Positions 17,484 to 27,773 of a DNA stretch of 64,000 nt are shown here, one piece after another; positions within the stretch are counted from its first letter, which is position 1; the number at the start of each line of letters is the position of its first letter. A program made the translations under genes and the position numbers. The notes under the pieces are model-generated. The model was not told the origin of the DNA, made no database searches, and worked only from the letters and a program-made list of their open reading frames with translations. Source of the DNA: Ga0074130 sp035565355 (lineage in GTDB: Bacteria > Pseudomonadota > Gammaproteobacteria > Burkholderiales > Rhodocyclaceae); assembly GCA_035565355.1 (NCBI GenBank), contig DATMSM010000012.1, positions 1 to 64,000 on the forward strand, in the 5' to 3' direction.

Positions 17484-18959
17484 ATGAAAGAAACCGAATT
17501 CTCCCGGCTGGCTGCCGCAGGCTATAACCGTATTCCGGTGACGCTGCGCACCGCCGCCGATCTCGACACGCCACTGTCGATCTATCTGAAGCTGGCCGAC
17601 GCGCCCTACACCTATCTGCTCGAGTCCGTGCAGGGTGGCGAACGTTTCGGTCGCTATTCCTTCATCGGCCTGGCTGCCAAGACGCGCATTGAAGTGCGCG
17701 GCGACAGCATCAAGGTTTTCGAAGATGGCTTGGTGGTTGAGGAAGACGACAGCACGCCGCCGCTGGATTTCATCAGCAATTACATGAATCGCTTCAAGGT
17801 GCCGGACCTGCCCGAACTGCCGCGCTCCTGCGGCGGACTGGTCGGCAGCTTCGGTTACGACACCGTGCGTTATGTCGAGAAGAAGCTGCACGGCAAGGCC
17901 AAGAAGGACACCCTCGGCACCCCCGATATTTCCCTGATGCTGTCGGACGAGATTGCCATCGTCGACAATCTGGTCGGTACGCTGACGCTGGTCATTTACG
18001 CTGATGCCACGCAGCCGGATGCGTGGGCCAATGCGCAGGCGCGCCTCAAGGTGCTGGTCGGCGAACTGCGCAAGCCGGTCTGTATCCCGGTCGACGTGCG
18101 TGCGCCCTCGGCTGCGGCGGTATCCGAGTTCGGCGAAGAAGAGTTCAAGGCTGCGGTACGCCGCGCCAAGCAGTACATCATCGACGGCGACATCATGCAG
18201 GTCGTGCTCGCCCAGCGCATGAGTCGGCCTTACGCCGCCTCGCCGCTGGCGCTGTATCGCACCTTGCGGGCGTTGAATCCTTCGCCCTATATGTTTCTGA
18301 TCAACTTCGACAGCTACCACGTCGTCGGTGCCTCGCCGGAAATTCTGGTGCGCCTGCAGGACGATACGGTGACGGTGCGTCCGATTGCCGGTACGCGTCC
18401 GCGCGGCAAGGATCAGGCCGCAGACGTGGCTTATGCCGAAGAGCTGCTCGCCGATCCCAAGGAGCGCGCCGAGCACTTGATGCTGCTCGACCTCGGCCGC
18501 AATGACGTCGGCCGCGTTGCCGCCACCGGCACGGTGAGCGTCACCGAGCAGTTCATCATTGAGCGCTACTCGCACGTGATGCACATTGTTTCCAACGTCG
18601 AAGGCAGGCTGAAAGAAGGCGCCGACGCCATGGCCGTGCTCAAGGCCAGCTTCCCGGCCGGCACGGTGTCGGGCGCACCCAAGGTGCGGGCCATGGAAAT
18701 CATCGACGAACTTGAGCCTTCCAAGCGCGGCATCTATGCCGGTGCGGTCGGCTATCTCGGCTTCAATGGCGATATGGATATCGCCATTGCAATCCGCACC
18801 GCCGTCATCAAGGATGGCTACATTCACGTCCAGGCCGGCGCCGGCATCGTCGCCGACTCCGATCCGGACGCCGAATGGACCGAAACCCAGAACAAGGCAA
18901 AGGCTGCGTTGCGCGCCGCCGAGCTGGCCGAGAACGGCCTTGATACGCGTTTCGAGTGA
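17484..18959 (+). CDS. trpE: Anthranilate synthase component I
   Basis: A 491-residue chorismate-utilising enzyme that makes anthranilate with the TrpG glutaminase. N-terminal feedback-site features include LLESVQGGERFGRYSFIG. The catalytic C-terminal domain has VVLAQRMSRP, SPEILVRL, RPIAGTRPRG, HLMLLDLGRNDVGRV and GTVSGAPKVRAMEII. ATG 17,484 is used; in-frame ATGs at 17,436 and 17,463 would start in or just after the attenuator stem. It is the first structural gene of trpEGDC. Confidence 0.96.
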   Translation: MKETEFSRLAAAGYNRIPVTLRTAADLDTPLSIYLKLADAPYTYLLESVQGGERFGRYSFIGLAAKTRIEVRGDSIKVFEDGLVVEEDDSTPPLDFISNYMNRFKVPDLPELPRSCGGLVGSFGYDTVRYVEKKLHGKAKKDTLGTPDISLMLSDEIAIVDNLVGTLTLVIYADATQPDAWANAQARLKVLVGELRKPVCIPVDVRAPSAAAVSEFGEEEFKAAVRRAKQYIIDGDIMQVVLAQRMSRPYAASPLALYRTLRALNPSPYMFLINFDSYHVVGASPEILVRLQDDTVTVRPIAGTRPRGKDQAADVAYAEELLADPKERAEHLMLLDLGRNDVGRVAATGTVSVTEQFIIERYSHVMHIVSNVEGRLKEGADAMAVLKASFPAGTVSGAPKVRAMEIIDELEPSKRGIYAGAVGYLGFNGDMDIAIAIRTAVIKDGYIHVQAGAGIVADSDPDAEWTETQNKAKAALRAAELAENGLDTRFE

Positions 18960-18973
18960 GCCAGGAGAAAACA

Positions 18974-19537
18974 ATGCTACTGATGCTCGACAACTATGAT
19001 TCCTTCACCTACAACCTCGTCCAGTACTTTGGCGAGTTGGGTGAGGATGTGCATGTGTATCGTAACGACGAAGTCACGCTCGCGGAAATCGCAGCGCTCA
19101 AGCCGGCGCGCATCGTTGTCTCGCCCGGCCCGTGTTCGCCCGCTGAAGCCGGCATCTCGGTGCCGCTGATCCAGGAATTCGCTGGCAAGATTCCGCTGCT
19201 CGGCGTTTGTCTGGGCCACCAGAGCATAGGTGCGGCCTTCGGCGGCGACATCGTGCATGCCAAGCAACTCATGCACGGCAAGACCTCGCCAGTGCATCAC
19301 AACGACGTCGGCGTTTTCAAGGGCCTGCCCAATCCGCTGACCGTGACGCGCTACCACTCTCTGGCGATCAAGCGCGAGACCCTGCCCGACTGTCTGGCAG
19401 TGACGGCCTGGACCGACGACGGAGAGATCATGGGTGTGCGCCACAAGACGCTGGATGTCGAGGGCGTGCAGTTCCATCCCGAGTCCATTCTGACCGACCG
19501 CGGTCATGACCTGCTCAAGAATTTCCTGACGAGATAA
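18974..19537 (+). CDS. trpG: Anthranilate synthase component II (glutamine amidotransferase)
   Basis: A 187-residue class I glutamine amidotransferase that supplies ammonia to TrpE. The triad is visible: Cys79 in LLGVCLGHQSIG, and the His-Glu pair in VQFHPESIL. The ATG at 18,974 has AGGAGA 7 bases upstream and gives the canonical MLLMLDNYDSFTYNL start. It lies 14 bases after trpE and 3 before trpD. In many betaproteobacteria it also serves folate synthesis (pabA); that cannot be decided here. Confidence 0.95.
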   Translation: MLLMLDNYDSFTYNLVQYFGELGEDVHVYRNDEVTLAEIAALKPARIVVSPGPCSPAEAGISVPLIQEFAGKIPLLGVCLGHQSIGAAFGGDIVHAKQLMHGKTSPVHHNDVGVFKGLPNPLTVTRYHSLAIKRETLPDCLAVTAWTDDGEIMGVRHKTLDVEGVQFHPESILTDRGHDLLKNFLTR

Positions 19538-19540
19538 GCC

Positions 19541-20599
19541 ATGACTGCGATTACTCCCCAGCAGGCCTTGCAGCGCGTCATCGAAAGCCGCGAGATCTTC
19601 CACGACGAGATGCTGCATCTGATGCGCCAGATCATGGCCGGCGAAGTGTCGCCGGTGCTGGTGTCGGCGATACTCGCCGGCCTGCGCGTGAAGAAGGAAA
19701 CCATAGGCGAGATCGCCGCCGCCGCGACTGTCATGCGCGAACTGGCGACCAAGGTCGAGATCGCCGACAAGACCGGCTTTGTCGATATCGTCGGCACTGG
19801 CGGCGATGGTTCGCATACCTTCAATATTTCCACCGCCTCGACCTTCGTCATCGCCGCTGCCGGCGGCAAGGTGGCCAAGCATGGCGGCCGCAGTGTGTCG
19901 TCCAGCTCCGGCAGCGCCGACGCCTTCGAGGCTCTGGGCGCCAACATCATGCTCAAGCCCGAGCAGGTGGCCGAGTGCCTGCAGGCAACCGGCATCGGCT
20001 TCATGTTCGCACCCAATCACCACAGCGCCATGAAGAACGTTGCGCCCGTGCGCAAGGAAATGGGCGTGCGCACCCTTTTCAATATCCTCGGGCCGCTGAC
20101 CAATCCCGCCGGTGCGCCGAACACGCTGATGGGCGTGTTCCATCCCGACCTCGTTGGTATCCAGGTGCGCGTCATGCAGCGCCTCGGCGCTGAGCATGTA
20201 CTGATCGTGCACGGCAAGGACGGCATGGACGAGATTTCGCTGGGCGCGTCGACGCTGGTCGGAGAGTTAAAAAACGGCGAAGTCAGCGAGTATGAAATTC
20301 ATCCGGAGGATCTGGGGTTTTCCATGTCTTCCAGCCGCCAGTTGCGCGTCGCCAACCCGCAGGAGTCCAAGGCCATGCTGCTGTCCGCGATTGATAGCAA
20401 ACCTGATGGCAAGGCACCGGCGGCGGCACGCGATATCGTCACGCTCAACGCTGGCGCCGCCCTTTACACCGCGAACCGGGCCGACAGCATCGTCGACGGC
20501 GTCAAGCAGGCGCGCGAGGCCATCGCCAGCGGCGCCGCCCGCGCCAAGGTCGACGAGTTCGTGCAATACACCCGAAAGCTAGGTACGGAAATAAGCTGA
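19541..20599 (+). CDS. trpD: Anthranilate phosphoribosyltransferase
   Basis: A 352-residue enzyme attaching phosphoribose to anthranilate. The PRPP-binding glycine loop is GTGGDGSHTFNIST, and the anthranilate-site block KHGGRSVSSSSGSAD follows. NILGPLTNPA and DEISLGASTLVGEL are also typical. The length matches the family. Its TGA overlaps the trpC ATG by one base at 20,599, so the two are coupled. Confidence 0.97.
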   Translation: MTAITPQQALQRVIESREIFHDEMLHLMRQIMAGEVSPVLVSAILAGLRVKKETIGEIAAAATVMRELATKVEIADKTGFVDIVGTGGDGSHTFNISTASTFVIAAAGGKVAKHGGRSVSSSSGSADAFEALGANIMLKPEQVAECLQATGIGFMFAPNHHSAMKNVAPVRKEMGVRTLFNILGPLTNPAGAPNTLMGVFHPDLVGIQVRVMQRLGAEHVLIVHGKDGMDEISLGASTLVGELKNGEVSEYEIHPEDLGFSMSSSRQLRVANPQESKAMLLSAIDSKPDGKAPAAARDIVTLNAGAALYTANRADSIVDGVKQAREAIASGAARAKVDEFVQYTRKLGTEIS

Positions 20600-21396
20600 T
20601 GTCCGACATCCTCAACAAGATCATTGCCACCAAGCGTGAGGAGGTTCTCGCTGCGCGCGATGTCCTGCCTTTGACTGAAGTGCGTGCTGCGGCCGAGGCC
20701 AGTCTCAAGAACAATCCGCCGCGCGACTTCGTTGGGGCGATCCGCAGCAAGATTGCAGCGGGCCACGCCGCCGTGATTGCTGAAGTCAAGAAAGCCAGCC
20801 CGTCCAAGGGCGTGTTGCGCGCGGATTTCCGGCCGGGCGAGATCGCTGCCGACTATGCCGCCCACGGCGCCGCCTGTCTTTCAGTGCTGACCGACCGCCA
20901 ATACTTCCAGGGCTGCCCCGAGTACCTGCAGGCTGCGCGTGCCGCCTGCGCATTGCCAGTGCTGCGCAAGGACTTCATGATCGACCCCTATCAGGTCTAT
21001 GAGGCCCGCGCCATGGGTGCCGACGCTATCCTGCTCATTGTCGCGGCGCTGCCTCTGTCGGCCATGCAGGATATGGAAAAAATCGCTCATGAACTGGGCA
21101 TGGCGGTACTGGTCGAGTGCCATGACGCCAATGAGCTGGATGTGGCGCTCCAGCTCAAAACCCCGCTCCTGGGTATCAATAATCGCAATTTGCGCACCTT
21201 CGAAGTCACTCTTGAGACCACTTTGAGTCAATTGGCAAGGGTTCCTGCGGATCGAACGGTGATTACCGAATCCGGCATTCTTGCGCCCACCGATGTCGCA
21301 AGAATGCGTGAGAATCACGTACATGCCTTCCTGGTTGGCGAGGCATTTATGCGTGCTTCCAGCCCGGGCCAAGAGCTCGCCCGCCTGTTCTCCTAA
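20599..21396 (+). CDS. trpC: Indole-3-glycerol-phosphate synthase
   Basis: A 265-residue TIM-barrel enzyme converting CdRP to indole-3-glycerol phosphate. Visible blocks are VIAEVKKASPSKGVLR (catalytic Lys), VLRKDFMIDPYQVYEAR, ALLVEC-like AVLVECHDANEL and GINNRNLRTFEV. It is monofunctional, without a fused TrpF. It closes the operon here; trpF, trpB and trpA are not in the window, which is the usual split arrangement in betaproteobacteria. Confidence 0.97.
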   Translation: MSDILNKIIATKREEVLAARDVLPLTEVRAAAEASLKNNPPRDFVGAIRSKIAAGHAAVIAEVKKASPSKGVLRADFRPGEIAADYAAHGAACLSVLTDRQYFQGCPEYLQAARAACALPVLRKDFMIDPYQVYEARAMGADAILLIVAALPLSAMQDMEKIAHELGMAVLVECHDANELDVALQLKTPLLGINNRNLRTFEVTLETTLSQLARVPADRTVITESGILAPTDVARMRENHVHAFLVGEAFMRASSPGQELARLFS

Positions 21397-21600
21397 AGTC
21401 GCGCCAAGCCTTGCAGCGCAAGGCTGTTGTTTAAATCCCACAGGCTTGCTTGCGATCGTTGTAAATAGCCACGAAGGGCTTGGCATGGCCCCGCTGGGGA
21501 CGGCAGAATAGCCCCATCTTTCCATCAGGGAAGTACCGGTGCGGCAGTGACAACCACGTGGAGTCATTCCGGACTTATCTAAATCCAAGGAGAAACATCA

Positions 21601-22638
21601 ATGCAAAAGAAGCTGATCGCTCTGGCAGTTGCTGGCCTCGCTAGCTCCGCCGCTTTCGCGCAATCGAACGTCACCATTTCCGGTACCCTGCGTCCGTCGT
21701 ACGACTTCGTCAGCATCAAGGACGGCGGCGGCAACAAGACCAACAGCATCACCAACATGAACAGCAACACCTCCGTCATCGGCTTCCGCGGTGAAGAGGC
21801 GCTGGGCAACGGTCTGAAGGCAATCTTCGGCCTGACCTACAACCTGGACTTCACCACTGAAAACACCGGTATCGGTACCGATGGCGGCCAAGACCAATAC
21901 GTTGGCCTGGCTGGCACCAACTGGGGTTCGGTTAAGTTCGGCGCCCTGAACAACGCTCTGAAGAATGTTTTCGCTAGCTACGACCCGTTCTCGTTCAGCA
22001 TCGGTGACTACAACAACATCTTCACCCAAGGCGTGAACAGCCGCAACAGCAAGGCTGCTTACTACCAATCGCCGAGCTGGGGTGGTTTCACCCTGCACGG
22101 TAGCTATGCTCTGGAAGGCGTGAAGGACAGCAAGACCAACGACGATCTGTCCATGTACAGCATCGGCGGTGACTACAAGCTGGGCGGCCTGCAACTGACC
22201 GCTGCTTACTCGCAAGGCAACAACGAAGTTGCTGGCGTGAATGGCGCTGACTTCAAGAGCAGCCGCTTCGGCGCTGCTTACACCTTCGCTACCAAGACCA
22301 AGCTGTTCGGCGTCTATGGCATCGACAAGGACTTCAAGAACCAAGGTGCTGGCGGTAGCTACAAGACCTGGATGGTCGGTGCAACCCACCCGATCACCAC
22401 CAACGTTGACCTGATGGGTACCTACATCAAGGCTGGCGATGACGACAGCAACGAAACCGGTGCTAAGAACTACAACCTGGGCGTGAAGTACTCGCTGTCG
22501 AAGCGTACCAACGTTCAAGGTCTGTACAGCTACCTGAAGAACGACGCTAACAGCGCCCGCGGCTTTGACTCCGGCTACGACATCGCCGCCGGTGGCAAGG
22601 GCAGCGCCTTCTCGGTTCGCCTGCAACACAACTTCTAA
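21601..22638 (+). CDS. General outer-membrane porin (betaproteobacterial type)
   Basis: A 345-residue 16-strand-type porin with signal peptide MQKKLIALAVAGLASSAAFA. Landmarks are the opening strand SNVTISGTLRPSYDF, the IGFRGEEALGNGLKAIFGL block, YVGLAGTNWGSVKFG, and a final beta strand ending FSVRLQHNF with the C-terminal Phe needed for BAM recognition. AAGGAGA lies 8 bases before the ATG. Codon use is strikingly biased: all 11 Gln codons are CAA, and Ala is often GCT, unlike neighbours that use CAG and GCC/GCG. This suggests very high expression. A strong terminator follows. Confidence 0.93.
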   Translation: MQKKLIALAVAGLASSAAFAQSNVTISGTLRPSYDFVSIKDGGGNKTNSITNMNSNTSVIGFRGEEALGNGLKAIFGLTYNLDFTTENTGIGTDGGQDQYVGLAGTNWGSVKFGALNNALKNVFASYDPFSFSIGDYNNIFTQGVNSRNSKAAYYQSPSWGGFTLHGSYALEGVKDSKTNDDLSMYSIGGDYKLGGLQLTAAYSQGNNEVAGVNGADFKSSRFGAAYTFATKTKLFGVYGIDKDFKNQGAGGSYKTWMVGATHPITTNVDLMGTYIKAGDDDSNETGAKNYNLGVKYSLSKRTNVQGLYSYLKNDANSARGFDSGYDIAAGGKGSAFSVRLQHNF

Positions 22639-22672
22639 TCGGTTCGCCGTCTAGAAGACCAAAGCAGTATCG

Positions 22673-22704
22673 AAACGGCCACCTTCGGGTGGCCGTTTTT
22701 TTTT
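22673..22704 (+). terminator. Intrinsic terminator of the porin gene
   Basis: The stem AAACGGCCACC (22,673-22,683), loop TTCG and GGTGGCCGTTT is followed by a run of T. It lies 35 bases after the porin stop. Confidence 0.93.
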
Positions 22705-22938
22705 GCGCAAAAAATTGCCCTGCGGAGTACGCGGCGGCCGTGCTCTTGTCCCTTCCGTCCCTGCAGCCCGCGGCTAGACCCTGTCGCTTGTGTGGCTCTG
22801 CTTCGGCACGTAATGAGCCTAAAACATGCGGCTTAAATACCTCAATTCCCTACTTTGATTAGGGTCAAAAGCCCGTATTTGTAGGAGGGCTATTCTCGGC
22901 GTGTGATATCCAATTTTCATCCACCTGAGACTGAAGCC
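22705..22938 (+). promoter_or_regulatory. ompW upstream region with FNR-type site and class II promoter
   Basis: This gap of about 230 bases holds no gene. An FNR/Anr-like site TTGAT-TAGG-GTCAA lies at 22,855-22,868, one base off the TTGAT-N4-ATCAA consensus. A TATTCT -10 element at 22,891-22,896 puts the expected transcription start near 22,903, exactly 41.5 bases from the centre of the site. That is the classical class II FNR activator position. E. coli ompW is known to respond to FNR. Confidence 0.7.
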
Positions 22939-23583
22939 ATGAACAAACATCCTCTGATTTCCATGCTGACCCTGGCCGTGCTGGCCACTACCGCTGCGCC
23001 GGCCATGGCGCAACAATCGCACACCGAAGGCAACTGGATGGTGCGCGTCCGTGCGCTGAGCCTTGATCCGTCCAACAAGTTCGACTCCAAGCAACCTGGG
23101 GTTGTGGCGGACAATGCGGTCGACGTCAACGACAAGTGGATTCCTGAAGTCGATATCAGCTACTTCTTCACCAAGAATATCGCTGCCGAACTGGTGCTGA
23201 CTGTGCCGCAAAAGCATAACGTCTCGGTAGATGGTGCCGGCAAGATTGGTACCTTCAAGCATTTGCCGCCGTCCTTGCTGCTGCAATACCACTTCAATCC
23301 GGAAGGTCAGTTCCGCCCCTATGTCGGCGCCGGTATCAATTACACCCTGCTTGGCAGCGAGAAAATGAACGTGCTGGGCGGCGAAGTAAAGCTCGAGAAC
23401 AACAGCTTCGGTGGCGTACTGCAGCTAGGCTTCGATTACAAGATCAGCAAGAATGTCTTTTTCAACGTGGACGTGAAGAAGATCCAGCTGCGTACCGACG
23501 TGATGCATTCGGCAGCAGGCAACCTGGGTACGCTGAAGGTGGATCCGCTGCTGTGGGGTGTCGGTATCGGCTACCGCTTCTGA
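22939..23583 (+). CDS. ompW: OmpW family outer-membrane protein
   Basis: A 214-residue 8-stranded barrel protein. ATG 22,939 begins the signal peptide MNKHPLISMLTLAVLATTAAPAMAQ; an ATG at 22,903 would coincide with the predicted transcription start. Family blocks are GNWMVRVRALSLDP, PEVDISYFFTKNIAAELVL, LPPSLLLQYHF and the closing VGIGYRF with terminal Phe. OmpW forms a small hydrophobic channel and is induced in low oxygen and stress in several proteobacteria. The FNR-type promoter upstream agrees. Confidence 0.93.
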   Translation: MNKHPLISMLTLAVLATTAAPAMAQQSHTEGNWMVRVRALSLDPSNKFDSKQPGVVADNAVDVNDKWIPEVDISYFFTKNIAAELVLTVPQKHNVSVDGAGKIGTFKHLPPSLLLQYHFNPEGQFRPYVGAGINYTLLGSEKMNVLGGEVKLENNSFGGVLQLGFDYKISKNVFFNVDVKKIQLRTDVMHSAAGNLGTLKVDPLLWGVGIGYRF

Positions 23584-23602
23584 GCGCAGCCGAGGCTTAA
23601 AC

Positions 23603-23632
23603 AAACGGCTACCTCAGGTAGCCGTTTTTGTT
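23603..23632. terminator. Intrinsic terminator between ompW and rhlE
   Basis: AAACGGCTACC, loop TCA, GGTAGCCGTTTTTGTTT lies 19 bases after the ompW stop. The A-rich left flank (ACAAA) gives some activity for the convergent rhlE gene as well. Confidence 0.9.
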
Positions 23633-23654
23633 TGACGCACCGAATCTCTGCGGA

Positions 23655-25115
<1,461 letters not shown>

Positions 25116-25349
25116 TTATTTCTCCTGAATCGGCCTGTAAAGCCGGTTCAGGCAGCGAAACTGTGGGGTTTGCTGATGCGGCGAGCGCCGCAATAAGAGG
25201 TTGCCAACCGGCGGGGCAACCCGTGGATTATACGGCAATGCGTTGATTTATCGAAGGCTTGCAGGGCCTTTGTGCCAGCAAGCCGCACTGTTCTTGGGGC
25301 AGGGCGCTGCGCAGCTTTTCCTGTGCCCCTGCCCGAAACCGGCGCCCAC

Positions 25350-25736
25350 TCAGGACTGCTTGCTCTTGCCCGCTGGTTTTTCTTCAGGCTCAGGTGCCAC
25401 TTCGGTGGGCGCTTCGGCTTCGGCGCCGCGGCGTTTCTCCTCGGCCCGCTCCATGGATTCGCGTGTTTGCACGATGTCGATCTTGTTCTCGCGCATATAG
25501 GTATCCATGTCGCGCCAGCCCGCGTAGATCGCGGACTTGGACATCTTCGGGCTGGACTTGTAGCAGTCCTCCAGCGCGCGGCCGGCGTGGCGGCAGGCGC
25601 CTCCGACCGCTTTGCCTTCTGATTCCTGGCGGGCCGTGGTTTGGGCCGGGGTCTCGATGCCGAGCTGCTCGCAGGCGGACAGCGTCAGCGCCATCACGAG
25701 CGGAAGAAGCAGGCGCAACATAAACGGTCTGGACAT
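25350..25736 (-). CDS. Small lipoprotein, function unknown
   Basis: A 128-residue predicted lipoprotein. The start at 25,736 gives a signal peptide with lipobox LSAC (Cys22). The frame is open further upstream but without a plausible start. The mature part has two cysteines (GGACRHAGRALEDCY) likely to form a disulfide, then a helical stretch (SAIYAGWRDMDTYMRENK). It ends in a Glu/Ala/Pro-rich charged tail (GAEAEAPTEVAPEPEEKP). I do not recognise a named family. It reads leftward, toward rhlE. Confidence 0.65.
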   Translation of the reverse strand: MSRPFMLRLLLPLVMALTLSACEQLGIETPAQTTARQESEGKAVGGACRHAGRALEDCYKSSPKMSKSAIYAGWRDMDTYMRENKIDIVQTRESMERAEEKRRGAEAEAPTEVAPEPEEKPAGKSKQS

Positions 25737-25846
25737 GGCGAGCCGGGTGACAAAAGAATGTGTGAAGGATTGTACGGCAGCACGGAGGCTAGAGAAAGAC
25801 TGCAAAAGGACGACAAAAGCCGGGTAAATGCAGCCGGCCGGCGCAA

Positions 25847-26416
25847 TCAGGCCGGATCGCTGGCCTGCGGCCGGCCGGGCATATGCTGCGCCAGCATTTT
25901 TTCCTGCAGATTGCTTTCACGCACGATCAGCCAGATCAGGCCGGCATTGGCGAGCAACATGGCAATCTCGATGAAGAGAATTTCGTCCACCAGGCGCCGC
26001 TGCGAGTTGTCGCCGAAGATGAAGTAGAAGCCTTCGAAGCTGGGGATGAAGTTGCGGCTGAGCATGCGGTAGTCAGAGAAGGGCGGAAACAGGATGGCCA
26101 GGGAGAGGTTGAGGATGAGGAAGCCGATCAGGCAGCGGCTGAATCGGCCATAGGCCTTGGGGCCATGCAGGTGATTGAGCAACAGCCAGCCCAGGCAGCC
26201 ATTGATGAGGACGACCATGATCTCAATTGCGAGCACGTTGCTGTTGATGCGCCGATTGAGCGGCAGGTCGAGCAGGAAATAGAAACCGTCGAAGGTCGGC
26301 AGGCCGTGATGCGCGAGCGCGAGATAGTCGCAGGGCGGGAACAGCAGCACCAGTGCGAGATTGCCGACGACAAAGGCCAGCAGAATTACATGAGCTTTGC
26401 TTAGTCCTGTTTTCAT
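25847..26416 (-). CDS. Four-helix membrane protein with internal duplication, function unknown
   Basis: A 189-residue inner-membrane protein with four predicted helices (about residues 9-27, 62-83, 94-113, 148-167). The two halves are clearly related: each has a helix ending LLFPP/ILFPP, then a DY loop, then P-T/S-F-D/E-GFYF, then a helix starting with an I-E-I/A pair. It therefore looks like a tandem duplication of a two-helix unit. No catalytic motif or named family was recognised. It reads divergently from the ugpB-like gene. Confidence 0.65.
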   Translation of the reverse strand: MKTGLSKAHVILLAFVVGNLALVLLFPPCDYLALAHHGLPTFDGFYFLLDLPLNRRINSNVLAIEIMVVLINGCLGWLLLNHLHGPKAYGRFSRCLIGFLILNLSLAILFPPFSDYRMLSRNFIPSFEGFYFIFGDNSQRRLVDEILFIEIAMLLANAGLIWLIVRESNLQEKMLAQHMPGRPQASDPA

Positions 26417-26541
26417 GGTGGCAGGAGCGTGGCTGCGTGTATATTCTCGAAACGCCTAGACTATCAAGTCCTGGGTATGCTGAAAACTGCAATCCCAACA
26501 ATGCCTAGGTGCATTTTGGATAAAAACAACGAGGAGAACGC

Positions 26542-27771
26542 GTGAAACGCTGGATCATGGGTATGAGTCTTGCCGTGGCATTGCCGCTGGCTGGGGCACA
26601 GGAGGTGACTTTGCGTCACAGTCTGCAGGGCAAGGCGCTGGATGCGCTTGCCACGATGACACTCAAGTTCAACGACGCCCAGAAGGGCAAGGCCAAGGTG
26701 GTGCTGCAGAACACCGATACGCTGACCCCGCAACAGCGCGCCCAGTTGCCGACGGCGGCGCTGTTCGATCTGGATGAGTCGACCCACTATTTCGCGACGC
26801 GGCCCCGTTTCGTGCCCTTCCATCAGTTGATCCGGGATACCGGCGAGAAGGTTTCCTTCAGCGACTTCTATCCGCAGATTACCGATGCGATTTCCGATTC
26901 TTCTGGTCGCATGCAGGCCTTGCCCATGGGCATGGCCATTCCTGTGCTGTTCCGCAACAAGGACTATTTCGTCAAGGCCGGCCTGGATCCGGAAAAGGCG
27001 CCCGCCACTTGGGCCCAGGTCCAGGAAGTCGCCGGAAAGCTGTTTGATGCCGGTTACCAGTGCCCGCTGACCAGCACCTACTTCGCCCGTCTGCACGCCG
27101 AGAATGTCTCGACCCAGCACGGTCAGGGCGTGGCCGGCAAGGGCGATAAGCCCTCGCTCAACACCCTGATCAACGTCAAGCACCTGGCCCTGCTCACCAG
27201 CTGGCAGAAGAGTCACTATTTCCACTACTATGGTCCGCACCGCGAAGCCGAGAGCAAGTTCCTGTCCGGCGAGTGCGCGATGATCACTGCCGACAGCACA
27301 CTCTTCGCGCGCCTGTCGCCGACCGAGGGCGTGCATGCAGGCGCATCGCCCTTGCCCTACCACGACGACACCTACACCATGACCCCGGACAAGGTGTTGC
27401 CGGAAGGCGCCAGCCTGTGGACGGTGGCCGGCAAGAAGAAGGACGAGTACAAGCTGCTGGCGCGCTACATCAAGTTCTTGCTGGAGCCCGAGCACCAGCG
27501 TGACTGGGTCAAGGCCACCGCCTATCTGCCCATGAGCAAGTCGGCCCTGGTTGCACTCAAGGAGGCGGGTGCCTTTTCGCCGGCGATCCTGAATGCGGCC
27601 GAGAAGCGCCTGTCCAATATGCACAAGGACAGCGGCGTGATCCGCAACGAGGTATCGCGTAGCCGCATGCGCCGTATCCTCGACGAGGAAGTCGAAACTG
27701 TCTGGGCCAACAAGAAGCCGGCCAAACAAGCGCTGGACGACGCCATGCAGCGCTACAGCAGCGAAAAGTAA
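26542..27771 (+). CDS. ugpB: UgpB-like periplasmic binding protein (glycerol-3-phosphate type)
   Basis: A 409-residue extracellular solute-binding protein with a signal peptide ending LPLAGAQ. It starts with GTG at 26,542, with GAGGAG 8 bases upstream. Landmarks match the UgpB type: EVTLRHSLQGKALDAL at the mature start, QALPMGMAIPVLFRNKDYFVKAGLDPEKAPATW, and C-terminal VETVWANKKPAKQALDDA. UgpB binds sn-glycerol-3-phosphate or glycerophosphodiesters. No permease or ATPase genes are adjacent; only ugpQ follows, 2 bases later. The transport partners must be elsewhere. Confidence 0.85.
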   Translation: MKRWIMGMSLAVALPLAGAQEVTLRHSLQGKALDALATMTLKFNDAQKGKAKVVLQNTDTLTPQQRAQLPTAALFDLDESTHYFATRPRFVPFHQLIRDTGEKVSFSDFYPQITDAISDSSGRMQALPMGMAIPVLFRNKDYFVKAGLDPEKAPATWAQVQEVAGKLFDAGYQCPLTSTYFARLHAENVSTQHGQGVAGKGDKPSLNTLINVKHLALLTSWQKSHYFHYYGPHREAESKFLSGECAMITADSTLFARLSPTEGVHAGASPLPYHDDTYTMTPDKVLPEGASLWTVAGKKKDEYKLLARYIKFLLEPEHQRDWVKATAYLPMSKSALVALKEAGAFSPAILNAAEKRLSNMHKDSGVIRNEVSRSRMRRILDEEVETVWANKKPAKQALDDAMQRYSSEK

Positions 27772-27773
27772 GC

